Below are positions 1 to 14,766 of a stretch of DNA of 64,000 bases, one piece after another. A program made the translations under genes and the position numbers. Numbering within the stretch: position 1 is the first letter of the stretch; the number at the start of each line of letters is the position of its first letter. The DNA is from Archegozetes longisetosus. Lineage: Eukaryota; Arthropoda; Arachnida; Sarcoptiformes; Trhypochthoniidae. Below the pieces are notes generated by a model. The model did not search any database and was not told the DNA's origin. It saw nothing but the letters and a program-made list of their open reading frames with translations. The stretch spans positions 2,145,843-2,209,842 of the forward strand of contig JAEMBT020000003.1 of NCBI GenBank assembly GCA_018873245.2. Direction: 5' to 3'.

Positions 1-3000
1 AATAAATAATCACAATATTGGCAAGTTTTTAATTTACGAGGCAGTTGCTCTCGTAAAATATAGTTCAAAATAACGATTGCCTCAATAGTCTTTAAGTTAT
101 ATTCTCATAAGTCAGTTCTCATTGAGTTAAATATGCTTCAACTTTCAAAATATATTCAAATGTTTGCAATTTTTTTCAAATTTATTTGACACAAAACTTT
201 GGCCGACGACTGCCTTCACATTTAATCTGCTGACGTATATTAGATTTCAATTTTAGATAATGTTAAAAACATTGAATTTCAAATCGATAAGTTTGATCGA
301 ATTTGAGAAAGAGTCAATCACATTTTTACAGAGTTTAAAATTTATATTTAGATCTAGAAAAATTTAGGAAAGCTAAATTTATGAAAAAATTGAGCTTTTT
401 CATTAATGCTAAGTTAGTTTTTTGAAAAATGCTTTAAAATTGTGACTCAATTATAAGAACTTATGATTATCGGCCAACAACACAGTTTTTGTTGATAGAT
501 ACTGAAAATCGAAAGTTAAACATACTTAAGACCTTTTTAATGATAATCTGAACTTTGAACTGCTTTCAGATTTGGTGAGCTTTCATCAATAAGAATCTGC
601 AAGCAATTAAAACGAAGCAAACCAGAAATTTTCTGCTCTATCTTTTTCCTAATAAATGATGAGTAGAGGAACAGCTCTTAAATAACTTTTAGCGCATAAG
701 CTGTTTCTCGGATGAAAAATTATTCTGCAGTAGTTTATTAGCAGTCAATTTGATTTAAGATAATTCGACCCAACCTTCAACTTTTCATCTCAAAATGAAA
801 ATAGCAAATCATCACGACTGGTGATTAAAAATGGAAAAGTATAAATATATACTCAGCAATATGTTCAGAGTAAGGCACTAGCTTTTAACCACTACTACTT
901 CAATATATAATTGAGCTTATTATTAATAAATTTGTAAAATGTAAGAAAAACTAATTTATATTCTAATTATAAGCAATCAATTAGAAAGTATTAAAATCGT
1001 CTGAGTACAAACTTTGTTTTTACGAAAGGCCTCACCTCTAAAGGGATTATGCATTTTTCGTTATACAGAGTAAAGAATTGATTATTAAACTTATAACTTA
1101 TAGCCTGAAGCCATCAGTGTGAGAACCACTGGTTGTTATTAAACTAATAAAAAATAGACATATTTACCTTCTAGTAGAAGATACACTGCAACGTCTTGAA
1201 TGCATAATCACTTTTGCAAATATTTATTAGATAACTATCAACGAACGAACTATGCAGTAAAAATATTTATATTCATATAACTATCCACTCCTACCAGTCC
1301 TACTAATAATAATTTTGATCGAATAGATCCTTAAACTATTGCAAACTTCAAACAGTTGGTGGTCTGGTTTTCGAGCCAAAAGATGAGCTCCTTTTTGTGG
1401 AACAATATAAGAAAAATTGCACGCTTTGAAACTGCACATCAAGACTTTCAGAACCACTATTCTTACTTATTATTTAAGTCTAGTTTGAGCTGCTTTTCAT
1501 TATTTTATTGAACGATAAAGTAGTTCAAAAATAGGAAACAATATTTTTTTGGAAATCAAGGCTGTTCTTATTATTTAACTTTAAAGTACCAGCACTCCAA
1601 TTGGTATAATGGGTGGCCTTATATTATACAAAAGCAATAGTGAAACAATTTAGGCTTTGGTGCTATTGTTCAAAAATATAACAAAACTCACGCTTCGGTG
1701 AGTGACTACAGTATAAGTTCATAATTTAAAGTTTGGAAATTTTACTTAGGAATGGATGAACACATGTGTTGTGAGTTAATTTGGTTATCAAATTTCAGGT
1801 TAAATCTTGTGAACAACAATTGATTGTAAGATTAGTTAAGAAGTGACTTTTTTGAAAGCATGAACTAGTATTTGAAGTTCAATAGAAAGAATAAGTTTAT
1901 TGTTATTTTTAACTAGTTATTACTGTACGAATTAGCAGGTAAAACCAACAATATGCAGTGCTTTTGTGAACTTGTTCCAAGTTTTATCAAAATATTAAGC
2001 GGTCTATGAATTGCTCGAAAGAATATTTTCTGTCAATAAGTTATTTCGAGAGAGCGTGCAGTCAATCAGAAAATACTGTAATTATAAAACATTAAGTAAT
2101 GAAAGATGACTATTGGACAATTTTTTGAGAGTTCAAGTTTATAAAACTTAATAATTAGAGTGAAGGCAGTTAAAAATGAAGGGATTCTTTACAATTAGTA
2201 TAATGTTAAACTAGTTAAATAATTGTCGGTAGAACAATTTCATCGTTTGCTGGAAACTAGCATTTAGCTGAAAATGATTAATGCGTAAAAGCTTGAAATT
2301 GACTTCACTCAAAGAGTTAGAAGTTTGAAATCTAATTGCGAAATTTTTTTAATGTCATTGAAATGTGTGAAAATTGAGTAGCAATAAATGAGACAAACTT
2401 GAAATGACTTCTAGCATCAATGAGTTGGCAAACTTTCAAAAAAAATTTTGAAACACACTTTTCAAGCATTGGTTGTTAATACTGATCTGTGATTTAATTA
2501 CAAATCCTCAGATGAAAAATGATTGTTGTACGTACATAAGAATTTTAAATTGCTTTTTAATATTTGCGTTCTTAACGATAAACTTATCTTTCGATAAAGT
2601 TCATATAAATTTCGATCAGAGTAGAAATAGTTTACTCATTGATAAAAAAATGTTGAAATCTTAAAATCTTAAATTTGATTTGTTTTATCTGAATCACTAA
2701 TAAAAGTGTGCAATTTAACCACTTATATGTAATTAAGATGATTCTTTTCGTCAAAGATCTACTTATATAGATGAATAGTGGTAAAATATATGGATTAAGA
2801 TCTGTCACGCTATTCAACGCTCTCGAATGAGGTTTCAGAAAGGAGTTCAAAAGTTTTATGGAGACAATTATTTACTCAAAAACAAATTAGACTAAATAAC
2901 TCTGCCAACAAATTATCTGAAAAGCAGCAAAAATAAAAAGAAACGCCTGTTCACTAAACAAAATTAAAAACCAATTAATTTTTTTGAGTGACTCAAAAAT

Positions 3001-6000
3001 GTTCATAAAAATAGTAAAATAGTTCACACCCTAATAAAAAGTTTGTTTTTTAGAGATCATTGAAAAAGGAGTCTCAGGTGAGTCATGACTAGAGCAAAGC
3101 CTACTTTTACAAGCAAACTATTATTTTAATGACTTTTAGTTGCACTCATCTGAATGTGTTTTGCAGAGGATTTAGTTCAGAGTCAATGCAAATCTAATCT
3201 ATCAAAAAGAAAACCAAAACACGTTATATTTCTGACAGATCCTGACCGATCACTAGCTGTTTGGTGGTCCTCAAAGGTGCCGAACAACAAAAAGCAAAAT
3301 TTGAGACCACGTGCATTTTTTTCAAACTGATAAGACATTTGTTTTTCTTCTCTATTCAGTTCAGATTCCTTTACTGATCACAAGATGCTATTTCTGAACA
3401 GATTTAGGCAAAATTGATTCGATTTAGATTTAATTTTCAGTTTTGATTAAAATTACTGAACCTCATCAATCGATAAAACTTTGATAATGTCAGTAAAAGT
3501 TGATTTGATTGAAAATTTAAAATTATTTTCCACGTCAAAAGAATAGAGGCTCCAAAGTAGATGATCAAATATTCAAAAGTTATTGCTTTTTGATTAAAGG
3601 AAATTCAATTATATTTCATAATAGATCAAGTTTTTTTCAACTAAAATTCTATACCATTTTTTCATTCAGTAAATCACGTCTTCAATCATTTTATGATTGA
3701 TTTGTGACATTAAGTGCTAACACCTCCAGATTTGGATTGATATGAATACAAGTTGAATAACATTATTTACATTACTAAAAGTCTGTCAATCGACTAGAAT
3801 GAAGACAAGAGAACTAATAGAAAACATAGCAATAATAATCGAAAATGCATAACGCTCTTCTGGCATAAGAAGTTTTGTATGAAATTTCTTAAAAGCCTAT
3901 ATTTAGAAATAACATAAACGAAGCCAAGCATTTTGTTAATGACTAGAATATGTGCTAATTTTGGTAAACTGGATAGATAGAAATGATCTATTAGGCACTA
4001 AATGCCAATATTGTTGACAACTTAGTGAAAACATATGTTCTTACAGTAATACTTAAAAGTTTTACTAAAGAGTATCTGACTTTTACAAACAAACTAATCA
4101 ATCGCAGTAAAAGTCGTATGAAGTGCACTTTTAGTCAATAAGTGTTTCCTGTATTTCAATAAAGAAAATAGAGAAAAACGAGATTTTATTCAACTTTTAC
4201 AGTTTTCCTTTTCACGCTAAGAAGTCGTATCAATTTTTTATTTGCAGCAAACAAGCGTATATTGATTCAGATTTTTACCTTCAATAGCTTACTTGTTTTG
4301 AAAATTGTATATTTTTTCTCTTGGAGTCATTTCAAAAAACGTCACTTTAGCTCAGAGATCTAAACTGTTATCCTTGATTCAAAAATCTCATTACCACTGC
4401 ATATCATTTCATTTTTACTAATTACGGAATTCTATCTAAAGTGAAAGTCAATTTAAAACACGTGTACTTATGATTAGAAATCATTCGAATTTCTAACATT
4501 GAACGAAAAAAATTCGTTTTTTATACGTTGTCAGTAAGACTAACGTCGCTCTCATTTGATTACTTAAATATTAGTTTCACAAAAGTTGTTTCGCTTGCAT
4601 TTAAAGTAATTATTTAATTATAGAATTAGTCATTGATTCATTTTCAATTAAAATCAAATAAAAAAGCAAAATTTTTGTAAACCCAAAGACGTAGTGATTT
4701 ATACTTTAGGAAAAATTGAACGAAAAGTTTTAATAACTGTTTGAATTTGAAGGACTTATAGTTGCTTAAGGCAAGCGATCTTGGACAGAAGTTTAATAGA
4801 TTTTGCTTGAAGACAAGCATTTTGAAACATATAAAATTCTTTACAATTTTTATAATCGGTTACAACTTACATAATTAAAATTTGCTGTCATAAATAAATC
4901 TTATTTTTATTTCTTATGCTTCACTTTGTTTCTCCTTTCAAACAAACTTTCTTTTACAAATCGTTGACTATCATTATGAATGATAAGTCTATCAATTTCT
5001 TAAATAATAGTCAATAATCAAAATTCATTCTTTTCTTTTGAAAACTGATGATTCAATTGCTTGGCTCATGAATGTCTGTCATTGAATATTCACCTTGAAT
5101 AAAAAGATGAATTTCATTCGTGGTGTCACGCGATAACTAACAAAATTGAAAGTTTTGAAATCTTTATTTTTCTCAATGAGTTGATTAAATCGATTCTAAA
5201 TGAAACTTTCAAAGCTCGTCTGATCTCGTATCTGATAGAAATAGAGCTTTTGTTGGAAAATGAATTCTCAATAGAAGAGATCCATCAATTTTGCTTGTAA
5301 GGATATAACTATACTTGATGGTACATTGTCTTTTGATCTGTTCTAGTGGTTTTGTGTTACTGTCCTGTTTTCCTTCCTAATATCAAAAGAGACCAAATTA
5401 AAAACTTTCTCCATAAAAGCAAAGATAGAACCATTAAAGGAAACATTAAGTCAATGGCTTATGGAATGCATAAAAGCTTCAATAATCCTGAACAAGAAGC
5501 CAAGTAAGTGGTCAATAGAAAAATTTAGGGAATCAAAACTAAACCAGAAGATTGAACGATAAATTGATAGATATCCAAGTTTGAGTCTAGTGCGAAGTTT
5601 ACTTATTAAAAATATTTACTTTAAATTTAACTCATAATAAACATGCATTTCAATTTCCTATACTTAATGTGAAGCTTTCAATTTTTAAATCTAAACAAAA
5701 TTTTGTTCTAATTAGTAGAAAAGTCAATAGTTTTGAAACTGAAGGGTTTCGAAGACTAATCAGATAAATAAGTTATTCACTTCTCGTTTTGTCCTTAAAT
5801 TTTGATCTTATATACTGTAACAGCTTCATAATCAAAGCGTTCTCTAATCAATAATAACGATCGTCCAGAATAAAACTAAACTCAAATCTTGAGTACAATT
5901 TTTCTTTAATGTTACGCATCAATGAGATACAAGTGATGAATAAAGTTTGAAGCAAATAAAAAGAAGGTTCATCTCTTAATCACAATGTTGAGATAAAAAC

Positions 6001-7349
6001 AAGTCTGGTATTAAAATGGTGTTCTCAATAAAGGAAAGAGTTTTTATTTATAAAATTTATTTGTTAACTAATTCAAAATGAGATTCAAAAAGTAATTCCC
6101 AAAACTCTCAAAAGAGTTAGACTTTGTTTAGAAAATGATGGAAAACGTTTTGACCATATGTTTTTGACAATTTGTTTTCCACCTCTAAACACTACTCTTG
6201 TAAACTGACATTAGATTAATAAGAGTTAATTTTGAAAAATAAAATTTTCAGTATACATCTAATTGACTTGACCTGTGATTAAAGTACCAAAAAATAAAAA
6301 GCCTCAACTACTTTATCTCAGTTTAGTTTTATTCTGGATGATCGTTATATCATTAAAGTCCTATTTCATGCATATTCGTTCGGTTTAATAACTAAAGATC
6401 AGTTAAAACAGTTTAACTTAAACTTATAATGCTGAGAAGTAACTTTGATCGTTTTACAAGTTTAATAAATTAAAACATCTGAAAATGGTAGCAAATACAA
6501 CGTTTCAATTTTTATATTCTCTAAATGAGCTCATTAATTAAATTTCAACTAAATTTCCTAAGAAAGAAAAATATTAATAACAAAGTGTTTACTATTTTAT
6601 AAAGGATTAAACTTTAACTTGACAATCTTTCGAGGTGAGACATGATTTGTTATAGTTATTAGCAAGTAGAGCTTATGATAAAACTTTAATTTTCGTTAAT
6701 TTTGATCAAGAGTCAATTTTAACATTGGTTAAACCTGATTATAGGGTTCAAACGCAAAGTTTTGATAAGTTGTACGTAATTTATGTGAAACGCATCTATC
6801 TGTTTACATTTTAGTTGTTTCAATGTTATAATCTGGTTCGGGCAATTTTAAGACTATATTATAAAAGTAAACTAAATTAGTCAATTATTTTTATCCTAAT
6901 CTAATCGCTCACTCGTTAATTATATATTTGGTAACTTTTCATCTGAACGATTCTGTTTCAAAAACATTGACTCAATAGAACAGTCTAAACATAAGGTAAT
7001 TAGCAATAGTTCGGCCAAACGGTTGAGCGCAAAAGTAATATTTAGGCTTTACCCTAGAATTACACTCGTATTGTTGTCAATTGCGTTCTTATGTAAGTTA
7101 AGTGATACTACTGTACTAAAAGCACATTTTACTTAAACTGAAACTAAGTTGCATTAAATTGGCTAAATTTGAAGCCAAAGATAATGGTTTTAAGTAAGAC
7201 TCGCAATTAACTGAAAATATTTTTAAAAAGCGTTAACGCGCCTCATTTACAAAATGCAAGTGATACCACACTAAAGCCTAAATATTTATTTTTATACTAC
7301 TATTAATTTTTTGCTGTATTATTTCATTTAAATAGAATTATTGTTAAAG
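1..7349. other. Gene-poor AT-rich stretch
   Basis: No supportable gene was found on either strand. The two longest open frames near 2.5-2.85 kb are about 65-70 codons, show no conserved motif, and one relies on a TTG start. The DNA is evenly AT-rich with scattered A/T runs. I saw no clear terminal inverted repeats, tRNA-like boxes or satellites. It could hold distal regulatory DNA or an unrecognised long intron or 5' UTR of the gene that starts at 7350. Confidence 0.6.
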
Positions 7350-7610
7350 ATGACTTCAGAGCAGATGAAATTTATTCGAGACCCGGCCCAGAAACTGGTC
7401 ACTGGTCCGAAGTGTATGCTTCTGGTTGGATCTCTTATGTTCGGATTTTTAACTATCCGTCACTACAAACTGAATAAACTTGAAGAGCTTCAGAGGAATC
7501 AAAAACCTGGAAATAGAGACGAACAGACTTGGAGACTGTGTCACGAGCCTAGCAAGTGGTTCAGCAGTAAAGCCCAAGATGCTAATCAAGTGGTCGATAA
7601 GAAATCTTAA
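7350..7610 (+). CDS. Small single-pass membrane protein, unrecognised
   Basis: An 86-codon ORF starting MTSEQMKF. I chose the ATG at 7350 rather than the in-frame TTG nine bases upstream. Residues about 25-37 (CMLLVGSLMFGFL) form one hydrophobic segment. It is followed by a basic stretch and a charged, soluble C-terminus with a WRLCHEPSKWF patch. The size and layout (short amphipathic N-terminus, one helix, charged tail) resemble small mitochondrial or ER accessory subunits, but I do not recognise the family and name no function. A possible splice acceptor (tttaaatag) lies about 14 bases upstream of the ATG, so a 5' UTR intron is possible. The codon pattern and Trp/Cys content look more like real protein than neighbouring chance ORFs. 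It could still be spurious. Confidence 0.5.
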   Translation: MTSEQMKFIRDPAQKLVTGPKCMLLVGSLMFGFLTIRHYKLNKLEELQRNQKPGNRDEQTWRLCHEPSKWFSSKAQDANQVVDKKS

Positions 7611-10600
7611 GAAATTAGAGCTAAATCACAACTAATTTAGTTTAAGATTCAATTTAAAACTGATAGTTAAGTTTGAGTGAAGTACTAAATTTGCTCTAGT
7701 TTCAATTAAATTTAGTTTAAACTCAATTTCTTAGAAAATTTATTTCAATTTTCTTAGTTTTCATGTCAAATTTGATGAAAATTAAATTAAATAATTTTTT
7801 CTGCAATTAATGCTAAATAAACTTTTCTTAACTAGTGGTTAACAAAAGATTATTCGATCGATACTAAGGTATTATGTTATTTAGAACTCATTTTCGGTTT
7901 GTATCTAAATTTTAAATAATGAATCTAAAAATAAGTTCTCGCGAATAAACAGTAAATTTAAGTCTTATTTTATACACAAAGGTTGAGTTTAAAAAAATAA
8001 GCTCAGTCAAACAACAAATGAAGCTTTCAACATTGAAAAACCATTTTGATCTTTTTAAAAGTTTAATAAACTAACCCATTTCGAACTAATAGCAAATCAA
8101 ATATAAGGATTACTCGTACCTCATACACCTCATACATAGCGATAAACCTCATACACGTGCTATTCTTTTATTGTTGTAATTATTTGATAGAGTAATCATT
8201 AATGTATGATCGAACTCAAAGCATGAGTGCATTAACTATACAGTATATTAATATTTAAATAAAGCTCAGACTTAATAAAAACAGTTGAATCCAACTAATT
8301 AAAGACCAAGGAAAACAATGACTCGCTGCCAACTTATCAACTGTCCATTCAATAATTTATCAATGAAAACAAATGTCGAGAAGAGCTTTGAATGAAAGGG
8401 TCAGGACTTAGTCAAAGATTGTGGATCTTTCATGTGTTTTGCCTTATACATAGAGTAAGCTCTAGTCGTCAAAAAGTTAGTTCTCATATTCATAAATCTG
8501 ACGCTAGCAACAAATAGTTGATCAGATGAAAAAGCTAGAGGAATCAAGTAACCAAAAGTGAAAAATAATTACACTGTTCAGTTGAAATCTACTGCATAAA
8601 TTAATTCATATCGAAAAATATTTACTTTAAAATTGAGCTTTCTTATTAAAAAAAGATTTATTTAAATTCGTTTCACTTAATTTGTTTGATTAAAATTAAA
8701 AGGCTTCCATTGGAGTTTATAAAAACTAATTACTGCTATAATTGGAGTCATAAATATTTATAAATTACTCAGAAATTAATAAATTCACGATGAAGCCTAA
8801 TTTGTTACAAATATTGTTTATAAATTTTTTCTCACTTTCTAATTATATTCAAGGTTTTAGCAAAAATAAGAGAATACAAATATTTTGATTCACCAAGTTT
8901 TTCAACTTTTTTCTCTCTAATAATCTTCATGTGTTGACTGTTAAAAACAGTTATTGTTTATATCATCATATTAAGATTATATCGAAAAAAATGTTTACAG
9001 ATATGAAAGAGTTGCAGACGTTTCGAGTTGCATTTAAATTTAAACTAAAGAATCAGTTGTCTTATGAATCTTTGTGAGATGTCTATAATTAAAAATAGTT
9101 TTCTTTGAGTTTGCGTAGGATATTTTAAAAAATCAAGTGATTAATTGATCACTATAAATCTGTTTATGTACCTGTATATGAAAAATCGAAACCTTGACAA
9201 TTTCGTAGAAATTTAGTAATTTTCAGTTCAAATGATAAGATTAATGAAAAACAATATTCAAAAGTCAAATCATGTTATAGCATATGCGCTTTAATGAATA
9301 GTTGTAGGTATTTTTAGAATAATTATTCACTCAATGCATCAAATATCTAGCAGACTATTAAAGAGCTCGACCAATAACAATATAACTTACTTTGAACAAA
9401 TAACTTTATCTAGATTTAGTGATTGATGAGTCAGGTAGGAAATAACGGATTGAAGTCCCTTTCGATACAGAATAAGTTTATAACGCTATAGAGGTCTTTG
9501 TTTTACTGTCATACACATCATATAAGCAACTCTTATTATTTATAAGCTGTGAAAGCTTTATATTTTCAATCAATTAACTGCCAGAAAGCTTCAAAAATAC
9601 ACATTCATATTGACTAGTGCGTGCGCAATCAATATGAAAGTTTATAGGGCCTTTATTTAATATTTAACAATAAAACAATTAACGAATTCTTACTTTACTG
9701 CTATGATGAGCTCGTTCAATTTATATTTTAAATCATATCAAGATTTAAAGCCAACCATTGAGCCAGTTGTGATTAAGTCTTTAAAAAGCGATTGTATTTT
9801 TTTGTATAACTTGTTAATTATAGAACAAAGTAAATATCACTATCGTGACAACGGTCAATCATCTAAATAGTTCGAAAGTGACGAAGATTCCGAAAATGCT
9901 TGATACAAGAGAAAATCGAGGTTTCTTCTTGCATTTCTATTGATTTTGAATCTCTTCTGGCAATTGGCTGTCTGATTATATCTGCATCAATATATGTCTT
10001 CGAAATAGATTTTTAAGGTTCGAACGAAACAAAAATTCGTCAAAAGATACAAAATTATAAACAGACTTGAAGACATACAAAATTATTGAGTATTTTATTT
10101 GTTTTCTTAGCTCAATAAAAACTTTTCAATTGAAGCGAAATTTAGTTAATTTTAATAACGAGTAGTAGATTAAGCTTAAGAATATCTCAGGTTTATGATT
10201 GATAAAAAAAACTTTCATTTCTGTCAGGAATCTTTTAACTCATAATTCAAAGGAAATTATCAGTAAATTGAAAGAAAATTGACTGAAGAGCGTAAACTTT
10301 TGAGAGCTTTGAAAGTTTAACTTTAATTATATGCTTTAATATTATGAACATAAATACCTGAAAGTTAAGAGTTTTACGCAATAGTTGTTGATAATTCCGA
10401 TTTTAATTAAGTAAAAATGCTAATAATTTTCTCAAACAGCGGAAGAAGTAGACCAAAAGTCACAGAAATGACATTAATTAATTGAAAACACTTATGAATT
10501 GTCATGTGAAGAGTTGTTTGTCAGTGTTGGGCACGCTATTCATCAATTAATTCCTTTAATTACAGGTTAGACACAAATTTCAGGAAGACTTCTACATATA

Positions 10601-13600
10601 TAGTACAAGTGAACAAAACAATTCTCTAAATAAGTTACACCTTTTGGGATAAACCTTTTTGAACAAAAGTGTTATACTCAATAGAGCTAGGGACTGTCAC
10701 GCTTTGATCACATCTAAACTTGCAAATACTGATACTTATTTCGATATATTGGAAATTAATCGAAAGAGTGTTTGAGTTTAGGCCGAATTCTTTAAGAGAC
10801 CTTTTGGTACATGCTAAAGAATTGTTTTAGAGTGGATCTCATATGAGGTCAAGCTCTCTGAAGATTTACCATCATCTGTCAATTCGTATGCAGATTAAGG
10901 CCACATTATTTCCATATATACAAAGCTAAAGTTTTAAATTTAGTATTGAGGGCACTGTAAGAGAGCACAGAATTCAATAGTAATCCTATATCCAATACTT
11001 GTTAACTGCAACACCGTTTATTAAGTATAAAATATGTTTTCTTAATTTGCATGCCTTTCAAATAAAGTGTTGATTCTAATATGGCACAATATTTATGAGG
11101 CATATGTGTTTATGAGACAGATGAAAAGTTTATGTAAAGTTTTACATTCAAATTATTAAACTTATTAAAGCTTTTCAAACGAATCACTTCAGAAGATTTT
11201 AGCTTAGCTTATATTCAAATGACATGATAATAATTTTGTTCTTCACCTCAATTATTAAACAGATAAAAAAGTTGACATAAAACTAATTCATACTTGAATT
11301 TACAATCGATCAAAACCATTAAGATATTCTTGCATCCCATTAATCGATAGTTAGATTTAAATCATTCATGAACTATAAATATATATATATATAAGCTTTA
11401 ACCCAATATATGATAAGCAGAACTTATCTCGCCTGATAAAAAATAAACTTCAGTCGAAACTTTGATCTGAGTATCTCACCTGAAATCCAAGTCCTAATGA
11501 AACGGAAGTTTATAAAATTTCATATAAAAACCAATTAAGCACTTAATGATTCTTTAGTTCAAGCGTTAATTACACTAATAGAGCACAATCAACAATCAAG
11601 AACTCCAGTCAACCGATCAATAGGTAAACGCAAACTTAAACTTGAACAAAGCAGCGTTCAATTTTGATCGTAAGCTACATAAACATCCATAACATGCTTA
11701 AGCAGTCAATAAAATACAGTGAACATATCGAAGACCATGTCCGGCTAGATTTTTAACTGACAATTAGTCTAAAGTCTATCCCCACGCATCAGATAAGCAT
11801 AAAAATAGACATAACATTAAGCCTAAGGCAAGAATTATACGAATATTCAATTGTGGTCCTATGAGAATGAGACTGTTATGAGATCCGTTGCGATGTCGAA
11901 AAGTATTTTTTGCGTCGAAGAATCGTTTTCATAGCTATTAGAGAGTTTCTGCCCACAAGCTAATTGGCCGTTAGAGTCAAATCATTTAAATTTGAATGAT
12001 ATACTAACTGTAACATAAGTTTTATGTTTAAATAACATCTGACTGAAAGACTCACTCTAATGGTATAGTTATTCATATTTAAATTGTAAGCTAAGTTGAA
12101 TGAACTAAAAATCACTATATTTTATATAAATAAAGTTCAAACAATTAGGAGTTGGAAAATATCTTTAATGAGAAGTGGCATTCATTGTAATTATTTAAAT
12201 TGTACACATAATATATATGAAACAAAATAACATATATACAAATGTATATAATTGTTGTGAAGCGCGAGTTAGGTTAGAAAGTATCAGGTTGGTCATTAGT
12301 TTTATTCAGCTTGTTATACAAAATTAAGCTATAAAATATAAGAAACTTCCCACTTAGAAAGTGGAGGCACCGACTATTTTGATCGCTTGACCGAATCATT
12401 TATTATTGAAGTGCTATTAAAAACTCTTTATTAGTTTGAACTTTAAATGCTTCAATTGACACGCATTAACGCTTGGAAAACGTCTTTGTTTCTTTATTAA
12501 ATTTTATTCAATATATTTAATCGTTCAGTTCTTGCAAAATAATTTATAATACTATTAACAAAGAGTTGTCTTCAATCATTAAGTTTAGACATGAGTCAAA
12601 GTTCTTTTCTAATGCTGTGAAGATCTTTAACTACAACTTTCAACTTATTTATTAGTTCTCAGACCCTTTTCTCTCAGGTTTCACTTGAATAAAGGAGATT
12701 AAAGTTTGAAGATTTCATAAGAGTTTCTTTTCTTATTCCGAAGGGTGAGTCTCAGTTCTTTTCGACTATTTGACAATTCCTGAACAACTATTCAGTTTGA
12801 AAGTTTGTTTTTTATTCTGGGAAGCTCTGAATTAAAAGTAAATATATAAAATTTTCTATAAAACATTTCTCAAACTATATTGTATTTCTATTATTTCTTT
12901 GATAAGCAATCTGGAAAGTAGAAATATTTCCTTGATTTGCAAAATGTTTAGTTATTCTGACATTGAATTACTGATAAGTTGAGAGCATTCAGGTCTTGAT
13001 TTCATTGCTTGATGTTTTTCTGTGCAATTTGACACTAATCATAATCATGATCAACAAGATTGTCACACGACTTGTCAACTGCTCTCGTTCAGACCTTGCT
13101 TTTCATGTCGTGCTTATCAGTAAATCTTGATTCAAAAGAGAAGAATATTATTGATTTTTATTTTGAATAAACTAGTGTGACTCATAATCAAAAGCAAAAT
13201 AAGTATTGACAACTTTTAGAAAACTCTTAAATTTGAAGGTAAAACATCTAAAAGTGCTATTAATTCTGATGAAATTTTCAGAGATATGTGACTAGAGAGT
13301 GATAAAACTTTATAGCCATCATTCTTCAAAAGATAACGATTAAGACATCGTAGATAGAGTTATAAAACTAAATTCAATTTACAACATATTCAAAGAAAGT
13401 TTTTCTCCTACGCTAAAAACTAATTTAATTGAAAATGATCTTACGGGAGAAAATGCTAAGTATATTTCAAATTTTCACCGAAGGTTGTTATTTCAAAAAT
13501 GAATCACCTGATAGAGTTCAGCTTTCAAGGGAATCAAATGATAAAAAAGTCAAATTATAAGTTAAAAAATGTTAAAATTATAGCTGAAGAAAACTACCAC

Positions 13601-14766
13601 GTACTCTTAACATTCACGTATACTATTACCAGACTTATACGACTTCTTGAGGGTTAGTGTTAATTGATCAAATATTATTTCTTTAAGAGCTAATATGGCC
13701 TTCTCGATAGCTATTTTTTTATTGAAATAATACTATTAGTACTACTATAGTTGCAAATGTCTTTTTAATTTTTCAAATGATTAATAATTGAGAGAACATT
13801 CTGTTAAAACAGTCACGAGTTTTGTTAATCACTTAAATTTCAACTTAATAATTCAACAATTAATTCTTATTTTTCTATCGGTATAAAAATAGTAAACTGT
13901 TTATTCAAAATGATATTTGAACGGGTTTTATGCACGATTTGACACAAATACTTGAAATCCGCATTTTTAGCATGAATAGTGGGCTTTCTTAAGGTGGTAG
14001 AAAGACGAGTCTAAATAGCTTTAAGCGATCGATAATATGGTTAAAAGAATAAAACACATCCTGAAGTTCAACTTCTAGACGAGTTGAGAAACTGGTAATA
14101 TTCGTAACAATAATGTCTATCCTTTCCAGTTTGTTATAACTAACGGTAGTTTGTATCAATTGCAAAAGTTTTAGCTTTCCAGTACCAGTAGTTTTTGTCA
14201 TACATGTCGATAAGTCCTTTACTTAAACTCTAATTTCTACATTACTATATGCTATCGGCAAACATATTGTTCATTAATTACTTAATCTATAACGACTAAC
14301 AACTAATTTGTACTATCGATTAATTGCTTCATTATTGAAAATTAACTTTTTTCTAACTATTAATAGTTTGAATGTAAGATCAATTTTATCTATAATTTTT
14401 TTCTTTCTCTCTTTAATTTGATGTATTGAAATGAAATACAAGGATATTTTTTGTTTTTCAAGGATCATTACTTTCGAAACATGACAGAAAGAACCTCCTA
14501 TTACATCGTCGTCTTAACTCAATACTAAATCATTATCTGAAAGGATTAGACAACAAAAAGCTTTAGTTTTGTTCAGAACTTTTCTTTCAACCGAACCGTT
14601 ATTTCAGAAGTTCTTCGTGTAGTTATTGTAAAAACGTTTCTATTCATCTATAAGACTTATCGACGCTCGTGTGCTATAAGTCGATATAGAGAGCAGTTTT
14701 GACAGTAAAATAGCGACAAGTTCAGCTAAATATCTTATTATACTTAACGGCATTTTCAGTTCTCAA
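7611..14766. other. Gene-free AT-rich stretch
   Basis: About 7 kb without a supportable gene. It contains a short (TA)n run near 11380-11394 and ordinary AT-rich sequence. A 70-codon minus-strand ORF at 13989-14201 has an ATG but no recognisable domain, and I do not call it. No long inverted repeats were noticed. Confidence 0.6.

Noticed and set aside
2473..2850. Two short ORFs on opposite strands
   Set aside because: One starts at TTG, neither has a motif, and both are of a length expected by chance in AT-rich DNA.
13989..14201. 70-codon minus-strand ORF with ATG
   Set aside because: No recognisable domain, no splice partners, and no neighbouring signals.
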